A stretch of DNA of 5,050 nt, from positions 1-5,050 of the forward strand of contig SCRB01000632.1 of NCBI GenBank assembly GCA_004299545.1. The letters are read 5' to 3'. Both the position numbers and the translations under genes were made by a program. Under the pieces are notes generated by a model. That model did not search any database. It saw only the letters and a list, made by a program, of their open reading frames with translations, and was not told the DNA's origin. Numbering within the stretch: position 1 is the stretch's first letter; every line of letters begins with the position of its first letter. This DNA comes from Rhizobiaceae bacterium. Its GTDB lineage: Bacteria; Pseudomonadota; Alphaproteobacteria; Rhizobiales; Rhizobiaceae. Positions 1-4,298 of the stretch are shown here, piece by piece.

Positions 1-71
1 TCCTGACCGTCTATGATCCGGACGAGACCGGGCGCTATTTCTTCTGTGAAACAAGCGAGGTGGGCCAATGA
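1..71 (+). CDS. Head-tail adaptor / stopper protein, C-terminal fragment (GTA g7-like)
   Basis: The frame starting at base 3 is open from the window edge to TGA at 69-71 and gives the 22-residue tail LTVYDPDETGRYFFCETSEVGQ (written here as LTVYDPDETGRY followed by FFCETSEVGQ). The VYDPDETGRY segment resembles the C-terminal strand of phage head-tail adaptor proteins (SPP1 gp16-like, PF05521). These proteins close the portal after DNA packaging and give the tail a docking surface. The location directly before a tail terminator gene matches g7 of RcGTA, whose product is the stopper. The gene begins outside the window, so its start, length and the rest of the fold are not visible. The stop overlaps the ATG of the next gene (ATGA, 68-71). 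The identification rests on a short fragment plus synteny, so it is moderately sure. Confidence 0.7.
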   Translation, partial: LTVYDPDETGRYFFCETSEVGQ

Positions 72-253
72 ACGTCACGCTTCGCCTTACCCTCGATGGC
101 CTTTTGGGCGCGTTGCGGATGAAGGCACATTCTTTCGCCGACGATATCGAGAGCAAGCACCGTCCGCTTCGGCTTGTCGAACCGCACCCGAAGCCCGACA
201 TGAAGAAGCAGTCGCGGAAAAAAGGAGATCGTGATGACCTCGCCGGCGGCTGA
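68..253 (+). CDS. Small basic protein of unknown function in the GTA cluster
   Basis: This is a 61-residue protein that I do not recognise as a named family. The start ATG at 68 overlaps the upstream stop (ATGA) and has a good ribosome binding site, GAGGTGG at 57-63. The third codon positions are mostly G/C like the neighbouring genes, which argues for real coding. Residues 1-25 (MNVTLRLTLDGLLGALRMKA onward) look like an amphipathic helix or strand-helix segment. Residues 30-56 are rich in Lys, Arg, His and Pro, including the run MKKQSRKKGDR near residues 45-55, so the tail is probably disordered and could bind nucleic acid. The 3' end overlaps the next gene by 20 bases. RcGTA has no canonical gene between g7 and g8, so this is an accessory gene. 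A role at the head-tail junction is only a guess from its position. No membrane segment or cysteine is seen. Confidence 0.62.
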   Translation: MNVTLRLTLDGLLGALRMKAHSFADDIESKHRPLRLVEPHPKPDMKKQSRKKGDRDDLAGG

Positions 254-641
254 GCTTCAAAAGGCGGTTTTCACCGCCCTTGCCAACGATGCCGCGCTTC
301 TCGGAGTACTCGGCGGCGCGAAGATTTATGACGACGCGCCCGTTCATGCCGGCTTTCCCTATATTACCTTCGGGTTGACCAGCGTCTATGACTGGTCAAC
401 CAGCACCGAGATCGGCACCGAACAGCTTTTCACGCTCCACATCTGGTCGAAGGCGCATGGCAAGGCCGAAGCGCTGACGATCTTGGAGGCGGCGCGCGCT
501 GTTCTCGACGATGCGCCGCTGACCCTCGACGGCCATCATCTCGTCAGCTTGTGCTTCGACTTCGCTGAAGTGCGCTTCGAAGACGACCTGGTCGTCTATC
601 ACGGGCTCTTGCGTTTCCGGGCTCTGATAGAAGCGGATTGA
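234..641 (+). CDS. Tail terminator, DUF3168 family (GTA g8-like)
   Basis: This 135-residue protein matches the DUF3168 pattern. It has an N-terminal helix (residues 1-25), then DDAP, GFPYITFG, a strand with EQLFTLHIWSK, a helix AEALTILEAARAVLDDAPL, and a C-terminal strand pair ending in VVYHGLLRFRALIE. The RcGTA g8 product in the same position is the tail terminator, a ring that caps the tail tube and joins it to the head stopper. DUF3168 is related to lambda gpU-type terminators. Two starts are possible, GTG at 231 and ATG at 234. ATG 234 is preferred because AAAGGAG at 221-227 lies six bases before it and only three before the GTG. The coding sequence contains a perfect 10-bp inverted repeat at 373-401. 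The gene is full length and intact, and the next gene is 109 bases away, the widest gap in the window. Confidence 0.88.
   Translation: MTSPAAELQKAVFTALANDAALLGVLGGAKIYDDAPVHAGFPYITFGLTSVYDWSTSTEIGTEQLFTLHIWSKAHGKAEALTILEAARAVLDDAPLTLDGHHLVSLCFDFAEVRFEDDLVVYHGLLRFRALIEAD
373..401. repeat. Perfect 10-bp inverted repeat inside the terminator gene
   Basis: GGTTGACCAG at 373-382 is the exact reverse complement of CTGGTCAACC at 392-401, with a 9-base spacer. In RNA it would form a 10-bp hairpin inside the g8-like reading frame, covering the codons for LTSVYDWSTS. No U-tract follows, so it is not an intrinsic terminator. It may be a chance feature of the local codons or an mRNA structure. The sequence observation is certain; any function is not established. 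Confidence 0.6.
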
Positions 642-647
642 TTTTCC

Positions 648-726
648 GGCAGTCGGCAGACCGGCAATAGGCAATCGTGAAAAGACATTCCGACTGCCGG
701 CTGCCGACTGCCCATTGCCGGCTGCC
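648..726. repeat. Opposed heptanucleotide repeat blocks forming a large hairpin in the g8-g9 gap
   Basis: The 109-base gap 642-750 contains no gene. Its left block (649-677) holds four units beginning GCA (GCAGTCG, GCAGACCG, GCAATAG, GCAATCG) at spacing 7, 8 and 7. Its right block (691-725) holds five exact 7-base units (CGACTGC, CGGCTGC, CGACTGC, CCATTGC, CGGCTGC), which are the same motif on the other strand. An 11-bp direct repeat TGCCGGCTGCC lies at 695-705 and 716-726. The left stretch 648-666 pairs with 695-712 over 18 base pairs with one bulged A at 660, leaving a 28-base loop. The block resembles the short dispersed palindromic or heptameric intergenic repeats common in Rhizobiales genomes. 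There is no U-tract after the stem, and the next gene's ribosome binding site (737-743) remains outside it. Confidence 0.75.
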
Positions 727-736
727 TTGTTCAAAC

Positions 737-743
737 AAAGGAG
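737..743 (+). promoter_or_regulatory. Strong ribosome binding site of the tail tube gene
   Basis: AAAGGAG at 737-743 lies seven bases before ATG 751. It is one of the strongest Shine-Dalgarno sequences in the window, in keeping with the high copy number required of the major tail tube protein. It lies 11 bases downstream of the intergenic repeat block and outside the predicted stem. Confidence 0.7.
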
Positions 744-750
744 ACCGTAA

Positions 751-1167
751 ATGGTCGCACAGAAAGGCAAGGACCTTCTCCTCAAACTTGACGGAGACGG
801 GTCCGGCAATTTCATCACCGTCGCGGGTTTGCGGACCAAGCGGCTGTCCTTCAACAGCGCCACAGTGGACACCACCGATGCCGATTCCGCCGGGCGATGG
901 CGCGAACTTCTGGCTGGAAGCGGCGTGCAGCGCGCCTCGGTCAGCGGTGCGGGAATTTTCAAGGACGCACAGTCGGACGCCGCGGTTCGTACGCAGTTCT
1001 TCGACGCAGCTATTTCTGCGTGGCAGCTCATATTGCCGGGCTTCGGCACCGTGTCGGGGTCGTTTCAGGTCACCGCGCTCGAATATTCCGGCGATCATGA
1101 CGGCGAGGTGACATTCGATATGGCGCTGGAATCGGCCGGCGCTATCGCCTTTACGGCCGCATCATGA
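751..1167 (+). CDS. Major tail tube protein, TP901-1 family (GTA g9-like)
   Basis: The 138-residue product fits the phage major tail protein TP901-1 family, and its length is close to that of the RcGTA tail tube protein. It polymerises into the tail tube through which DNA leaves the capsid. Visible features are an N-terminal MVAQKGKDLLLKLDG and VAGLRTKRLSFNSATVDTTD, followed by the family-typical RWRELLAGSGV (residues 49-59). The C-terminal part is strand-rich, with GTVSGSFQVTALEYSGDHDG and the closing EVTFDMALESAGAIAFTAAS. These are the Ig/tube-like segments expected for a stacked ring protein. The start at ATG 751 is supported by the AAAGGAG site. The stop overlaps the next ATG (ATGA, 1164-1167), coupling tube protein to chaperone synthesis. 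No cysteine or membrane segment is seen, and the gene appears intact. Confidence 0.92.
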   Translation: MVAQKGKDLLLKLDGDGSGNFITVAGLRTKRLSFNSATVDTTDADSAGRWRELLAGSGVQRASVSGAGIFKDAQSDAAVRTQFFDAAISAWQLILPGFGTVSGSFQVTALEYSGDHDGEVTFDMALESAGAIAFTAAS

Positions 1168-1502
1168 GCGTGAACAAAAGAAGGGGCGAGATTTCCGCCA
1201 TTCTCGACGGGAAGGACTATTGCCTCTGTCTGACCCTCGGCGCGCTCGCGGAACTCGAAGCCGCGTTCGAGGCGGATGATCTCGGCGCTCTGGTCCAGCG
1301 TTTTTCAAGCGGCAGGCTGTCGGCCTCCGATCTGGTCAAGGTGATCGGTGCCGGGTTGCGCGGCGGCGGTGCCGATGTCTCGGACGATGACGTCGGCGCA
1401 ATGCGCTGCGATGACGGCGCGGCGGGCTATGCGCGCATTGCCTCCGATCTTCTGGCCGTGACTTTCGGCGCACCGGACGCGGCGGCGCCCGCAAACCCCT
1501 AG
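1164..1502 (+). CDS. Tail assembly chaperone, GTA gp10 family
   Basis: This 112-residue protein matches the GTA gp10 / Phage_TAC_11 pattern. It opens with MSVNKRRGEISAILDGKDY, then LTLGALAELEAAFEADDLGALV (residues 25-46), a Ser/Leu-rich helix SGRLSASDLVKVIGAGLRGG and a C-terminal helix AGYARIASDLLAVTFGAPDA. By analogy with lambda gpG, such proteins coat the tape measure and deliver tube subunits during tail polymerisation and are absent from the finished particle. The start overlaps the tube gene stop by four bases. The last two sense codons (AAC CCC) plus the preceding A form the slippery heptamer A AAC CCC, directly followed by TAG at 1500-1502. I infer that a fraction of ribosomes slip back one base here and continue into the g10.1-like domain, yielding a 189-residue fusion. 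The short form remains the main product in this model. Confidence 0.88.
   Translation: MSVNKRRGEISAILDGKDYCLCLTLGALAELEAAFEADDLGALVQRFSSGRLSASDLVKVIGAGLRGGGADVSDDDVGAMRCDDGAAGYARIASDLLAVTFGAPDAAAPANP
1493..1499 (+). promoter_or_regulatory. Predicted -1 programmed ribosomal frameshift site (A AAC CCC)
   Basis: The heptamer A-AAC-CCC is in the exact X-XXY-YYZ register relative to the g10 frame, and the zero-frame stop TAG follows at once. After a -1 slip the A-site tRNA re-pairs fully (CCC on CCC) and the P-site tRNA keeps two of three pairs (AAC to AAA). The -1 frame then reads Leu-Glu-Ala-rich linker into FPWADVM, the conserved start of the next domain. Possible stimulatory stems lie downstream: GCCGC 1505-1509 with GCGGC 1520-1524, starting 6 bases after the heptamer, or alternatively GGCCC 1522-1526 with GGGCC 1536-1540. 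This is the same position and direction of shift as lambda G/GT. No experimental proof is available here. Confidence 0.75.
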
Positions 1503-1732
1503 AAGCCGCAGCGGCCGAGGCGGCCCCGTTTCCCTGGGCCGACGTGATGCATATCGGGCTCGGCCTGCTGCGGCTTTCACCACATGATTTCTGGGCGATG
1601 ACGCCGTGCGAGTTGCTCGCCGCAACCGGGCTGGCTCGAGCCGGAAACGGTACCTTGAGGCGGGTGGATCTCGCCGGCCTTATGGCTCGTTTTCCCGACA
1701 GAAGACAGGAGATGACATGGCGGAAGACATGA
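1499..1732 (+). CDS. Tail assembly chaperone extension, g10.1-like (TIGR02216 family), probably made by -1 frameshift
   Basis: Read in the -1 frame from 1499, 77 codons give an Ala-rich linker (LEAAAAEAAP), then FPWADVMHIGLGLLRLSPHD, FWAMTPCELLAA and a C-terminal LAGLMARFPDRRQEM. GLGxLRLSPxxFWxMTPxEL is the hallmark of the small phage protein family TIGR02216 (Phage_TAC_6), which is g10.1 in RcGTA and sits between g10 and the tape measure. The frame is open back to 1415 but contains no ATG, GTG or TTG before GTG 1544. That start would cut off the conserved FPWAD segment and has no Shine-Dalgarno sequence. Translation therefore most likely enters by frameshifting from g10, making a 189-residue gpGT-like protein. 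The alternative is independent initiation at GTG 1544 or ATG 1547, giving a 62- or 61-residue protein. The 3' end overlaps the tape measure gene by 16 bases. Confidence 0.8.
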   Translation, partial: LEAAAAEAAPFPWADVMHIGLGLLRLSPHDFWAMTPCELLAATGLARAGNGTLRRVDLAGLMARFPDRRQEMTWRKT

Positions 1733-2280
1733 CCGTCAAGATCAGCGCCGACACCGGTCCCATGGAAGATGCGCTGAAGGATTTGCAAGGCCTTTCCAAG
1801 GATTTCGGCACGTCGCTGACCAATGCGTTGAAGGGGGCGGCCGTCAGCGGCAAGGACCTGAACGCAGTGCTGCGCCAGATCGCGCTCAGCCTTTCAGGCA
1901 CCGCGTTGACGCAGGGGTTGAAGCCTCTGGAAAATCTGGCGTCGTCGTTCTTCTCCGGCCTCTTCGGCGGCACCTCCGGCATCCTGCCCTTTGCCAAGGG
2001 CGGCGTCGTTCCCTTCGCGTCGGGCGGAGTCGTCTCCTCGCCGACCTATTTTCCGCTGGGCGGCAATCTCGGCCTTGCAGGCGAGGCCGGATCGGAGGCG
2101 ATCCTGCCGCTGCGCCGTGGCGCGGACGGCAGCCTCGGCGTCGCCGCAGCTAGCGGCGGCGCAGCGGTCAACGTCACTTTCAACGTCACGACGCAGGACG
2201 CAACCTCCTTCCGCAAATCCGAGGGCCAGGTGACATCCATGCTCGCCCGCGCCGTTTCGCGCGGCACAAGGAACCTTTGA
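1717..2280 (+). CDS. Tail tape measure protein, short GTA type (g11-like)
   Basis: The 187-residue product is a very short tape measure, somewhat smaller than RcGTA gp11 (about 220 residues) and far below typical siphophage proteins. Residues 1-75 are predicted helical (MEDALKDLQGLSKDFGTSL, then DLNAVLRQIALSLSGTALTQ). A hydrophobic glycine-rich segment follows (FFSGLFGGTSGILPFAKGGV, residues 79-98), and then the tape-measure signature GEAGSEAILPL at 122-132, close to the GEAGPEAI(L/M)PL motif of lambda-like tape measures. The C-terminus is strand-like (AVNVTFNVTT) and ends in a helix. ATG 1717 is chosen because AGGAG at 1707-1711 lies five bases upstream and the sequence resembles the family from MAEDMTVKIS onward. 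The frame is open further upstream, but that part overlaps g10.1. The protein sets tail length and probably helps DNA enter the recipient. Confidence 0.9.
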   Translation: MAEDMTVKISADTGPMEDALKDLQGLSKDFGTSLTNALKGAAVSGKDLNAVLRQIALSLSGTALTQGLKPLENLASSFFSGLFGGTSGILPFAKGGVVPFASGGVVSSPTYFPLGGNLGLAGEAGSEAILPLRRGADGSLGVAAASGGAAVNVTFNVTTQDATSFRKSEGQVTSMLARAVSRGTRNL

Positions 2281-2293
2281 AGGGGCCTCTGAC

Positions 2294-2944
2294 ATGACCG
2301 ACAGCAACGGCTTCCACGACGTGCTCTTCCCGCTCGCCGTTTCCTTTGGTGCGACGGGCGGGCCGGAACGCAGGAACGAGATCGTCCAGCTCACTTCTGG
2401 CCGGGAGAAGCGCAATGCCCGCTTCTCCCAGTCGCGCCGCCATTATGATGCCGGCTCTGGCGTCAGGAGCCTGGAGGACCTCTATGACGTGCTCGCCTTC
2501 TTCGAGGCGCGGCGCGGGTCGCTCAACGCGTTCCGCTTCCGCGATCCCTTCGACATGAAATCCTGCCGCCCGTCCGCCGAGCCTTCCCCGCTCGACCAGA
2601 CGCTCGGGACCGGCGACGGCAAGACGACGAACTTCCCGCTGGTCAAGAATTACGGCGATCCGCCCGATGCCTATGCCCGTTTGATCCGCAAGCCCGTCGA
2701 GGGGACGCTCCTTGTCGCGGTGGCCGGAGTGGTGAAGTCGAACCCGGTCGACTTCACCTTCGACGACAGCACCGGATCGGTCGTTTTCGCTGCGTCCGCC
2801 GTTCCGCCGGCAGGCACGGCGGTGACGGCGGGTTATGCCTTCGACGTTCCGGTTCGCTTCGACGCGGAACGGATCGAGATCAGCCTGACGGCTTTCAAGG
2901 CTGGCCAGATCCCATCGATCCCGCTTGTGGAGGTAGCGCTTTGA
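2294..2944 (+). CDS. Distal tail protein, DUF2460 / TIGR02217 (GTA g12-like)
   Basis: The 216-residue product fits the DUF2460 family of GTA and phage proteins. It starts with FHDVLFPLAVSFGATGGPER (residues 6-25), continues through RNEIVQLTSGREKRNARFSQ and SRRHYDAGSGVRSLEDLYDV, and then FFEARRGSLNAFRFRDPFD. It closes with a C-terminal strand-rich half ending in FDAERIEISLTAFKAGQIPS. In RcGTA the equivalent protein forms the distal tail (Dit-like) ring linking the tube to the hub. ATG 2294 has AAGGGG at 2280-2285 as its binding site, and the gap to the tape measure stop is 13 bases. The stop TGA at 2942-2944 overlaps the TTG start of the hub gene. A perfect 11-bp inverted repeat at 2731-2758 lies within the coding sequence. 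The gene is intact. Confidence 0.92.
   Translation: MTDSNGFHDVLFPLAVSFGATGGPERRNEIVQLTSGREKRNARFSQSRRHYDAGSGVRSLEDLYDVLAFFEARRGSLNAFRFRDPFDMKSCRPSAEPSPLDQTLGTGDGKTTNFPLVKNYGDPPDAYARLIRKPVEGTLLVAVAGVVKSNPVDFTFDDSTGSVVFAASAVPPAGTAVTAGYAFDVPVRFDAERIEISLTAFKAGQIPSIPLVEVAL
2731..2758. repeat. Perfect 11-bp inverted repeat inside the distal tail gene
   Basis: GGTGAAGTCGA at 2731-2741 is exactly complementary to TCGACTTCACC at 2748-2758 around a 6-base spacer, ACCCGG. In RNA this is a stable 11-bp hairpin within the codons for VVKSNPVDFT, about 180 bases before the hub start. No U-run follows, so a terminator is unlikely. It could slow ribosomes, protect the message or be coincidental. Confidence 0.6.
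2929..2943 (+). promoter_or_regulatory. Shine-Dalgarno and TTG start of the hub gene
   Basis: GGAGG at 2929-2933 is placed seven bases before TTG 2941-2943, which overlaps the upstream stop as TTGA. The strong site, the overlap, and continuation into MSLYPPDLASHLAG, a plausible N-terminus for the DUF2163 family, decide this non-ATG start. Confidence 0.75.
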
Positions 2945-3831
2945 GCCTTTATCCACCCGATCTCGCCAGCCATCTCGCCGGAACCGCGACCACCGTCTGC
3001 CAATGCTGGAAGCTGACGCGGAAGGACGGAACGGTACTCGGCTTCACCGACCATGATCTCCAGCTCGAAGTGGATGGCGTTTCGTTCGAGCCACAGGCGG
3101 GCTTTACCGCGAGCGAGGCGCGTTCGTCTCTCGGTCTGGCCGTCGATACGGTCGATATAGAAGGCGCTTTGTCCTCAGCCTCCATCGACGAGGCGGACAT
3201 CGAGGCCGGCCACTATGACGGCGCGACCGTCGAGACGATGCTCGTCAATTGGCAAGAGCCGTCGGGCTTCGCCGTGATCCGCAAAGCCATCGTTGGCAAG
3301 ATCACCAGAAGCGACGGCGCGCTTACGGCGGAGCTGGAAAGCCTCGCGCAAAGTCTTGACCAGCCGAGCGGCCGCTATGCACGGCGCGGTTGCGATGCGG
3401 AACTCGGCGATGACCGCTGCCGCTTCGACCTGACCAAGGCCGGCTTTTCCGGCGACGGCGCGGTCGTCTCGCTTGAGACGGAGGATACCCTGATCGCTTC
3501 CGGACTCGATGCTTTCGAAGCTGGCTGGTTCGCCAATGGTCTTTTGACGTGGACATCCGGCGCGCTTGCCGGCACGGCAGACCGTATCGTCGAGCATCAG
3601 CCGAGGCAGGATGGCGTAGCGCTGACGATCTGGCGGGACGGTCCCGTCACCGCTGCACCGGGAGACGCGTTCCATATCGTCGCCGGCTGCGACAAATCCT
3701 TCGCGACATGCAAGGCGAAATTCGCGAATTTCCTGAATTTCCGTGGCTTTCCGCATCTTCCGGGCAACGATGCGGCTTATGGCTATGTCACTGACGGCGC
3801 TGATTTCGACGGCGGCCCTTTGGTGCCATGA
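2941..3831 (+). CDS. Baseplate hub protein, DUF2163 / BR0599 family (GTA g13-like)
   Basis: This 296-residue protein carries the DUF2163 N-terminal half (LASHLAGTATTVCQCWKLTR, DGTVLGFTDHDLQLEVDG, ASEARSSLGLAVDTVDIEGA). It also has the BR0599 C-terminal domain ending in CDKSFATCKAKFANFLNFRG and FPHLPGND. In RcGTA the g13 product is the tail hub, a trimer under the distal tail ring. Four cysteines, C151 and C160 (GCDAELGDDRC) and C250 and C257 (GCDKSFATC), are spaced as two pairs. They could coordinate an iron-sulfur cluster, as in the related lambda tail protein gpL. C20 and C22 form another close pair near the N-terminus. Translation starts at TTG 2941 with GGAGG seven bases upstream, overlapping the previous stop. 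The stop overlaps the peptidase start (ATGA, 3828-3831). The gene is full length. The family call is secure; the cluster is inferred. Confidence 0.93.
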   Translation: MSLYPPDLASHLAGTATTVCQCWKLTRKDGTVLGFTDHDLQLEVDGVSFEPQAGFTASEARSSLGLAVDTVDIEGALSSASIDEADIEAGHYDGATVETMLVNWQEPSGFAVIRKAIVGKITRSDGALTAELESLAQSLDQPSGRYARRGCDAELGDDRCRFDLTKAGFSGDGAVVSLETEDTLIASGLDAFEAGWFANGLLTWTSGALAGTADRIVEHQPRQDGVALTIWRDGPVTAAPGDAFHIVAGCDKSFATCKAKFANFLNFRGFPHLPGNDAAYGYVTDGADFDGGPLVP

Positions 3832-4292
3832 TGAAAGCCGCAGACGAAATGAGCGTCGAGGCGGTTGTCAAAGCCGCACTGTCGTGGCTCGGCACGCCCT
3901 ACCGGCATCAGGGATCGCGGAAGGGCGTCGGCTGCGATTGCCTCGGCCTTGTCCGTGGTGTCTGGCGCGAACTTTACGACACCGAACCGGAAGATCCCGG
4001 CCCCTACGCCGCTGACTGGGCGGAGACGGGCGGCGGGGACAGGCTCATGGAGGCGGCAAAGCGGCATTGCCGCGAAAAGCCCGTGGCGGATCTGTCTCCG
4101 GGTGATCTGGTTCTTTTCCGCTGGCGGCCGAATGCGCCGGCCAGGCATGCCGCCATTATGGTCGCGCCCGACCGATTCATCCATGCCTATCAGGGACAGG
4201 CGGTGCTGATTTCCGCACTGGTTCCGCATTGGCGCCGCCGCATCGCCGGCGTTTTTGCGTTTCCCCCGTTTTGCTCCGGGCCACGAGGCTGA
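3828..4292 (+). CDS. NlpC/P60-type tail peptidase (GTA g14-like, TIGR02219)
   Basis: The 154-residue protein is a phage-type NlpC/P60 cysteine peptidase, expected to cut peptidoglycan peptides so that the tail can cross the recipient cell wall. The helix VEAVVKAALSWLGTPYRHQG (residues 10-29) leads into GVGCDCLGLVRGVWRELYDT. C38 within the DCxGL motif is the predicted nucleophile. The motif LSPGDLVLFRW (89-99) precedes H107 in ARHAAIMV, the predicted catalytic histidine, and H119 in FIHAYQG is the likely third polar residue. No signal peptide is present, as expected for a particle component. ATG 3828 overlaps the hub stop and ATG 3831 is an equally possible start. Both lack a clear Shine-Dalgarno sequence, so translation probably depends on coupling to the hub gene and yields few copies. 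All catalytic residues are intact, so activity is likely retained. Confidence 0.93.
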   Translation: MMKAADEMSVEAVVKAALSWLGTPYRHQGSRKGVGCDCLGLVRGVWRELYDTEPEDPGPYAADWAETGGGDRLMEAAKRHCREKPVADLSPGDLVLFRWRPNAPARHAAIMVAPDRFIHAYQGQAVLISALVPHWRRRIAGVFAFPPFCSGPRG

Positions 4293-4298
4293 TTTTCC

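Noticed and set aside
581..597. Near-palindrome AGACGACC-T-GGTCGTCT in the terminator gene.
   Set aside because: A one-base centre cannot form a good hairpin, and the pattern follows from the codons for Glu-Asp-Asp-Leu-Val-Val-Tyr. Chance is the simpler explanation.
648..726. The intergenic hairpin as an intrinsic transcription terminator.
   Set aside because: The stem is not followed by a run of T, the loop is about 28 bases long, and the downstream tail genes need to be co-transcribed with the upstream ones.
648..726. The heptad repeats as a CRISPR array.
   Set aside because: The units are 7 bases, contiguous and in opposed orientation, with no spacers of about 30 bases between repeats.
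396..1098. Minus-strand open frames spanning the terminator gene, the repeat gap and the tail tube gene.
   Set aside because: They cross two recognised genes and the heptad repeat region and show no domain; the length is explained by GC bias.
677..1111. A plus-strand 144-codon frame beginning inside the intergenic repeat.
   Set aside because: Its first codons only translate the heptad repeat (SDCRLPTAHCRLPC), and the rest is a frame shadow of the tail tube gene.
1606..1716. An upstream extension of the tape measure frame to an earlier start.
   Set aside because: It would overlap the conserved g10.1 domain and lacks a good binding site, whereas ATG 1717 has AGGAG five bases upstream.
2186..2956. 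A 256-codon minus-strand open frame opposite the distal tail gene.
   Set aside because: The composition is that of an antisense shadow, rich in Arg, Gly and Glu, with no motif; the plus strand encodes a clear DUF2460 protein.
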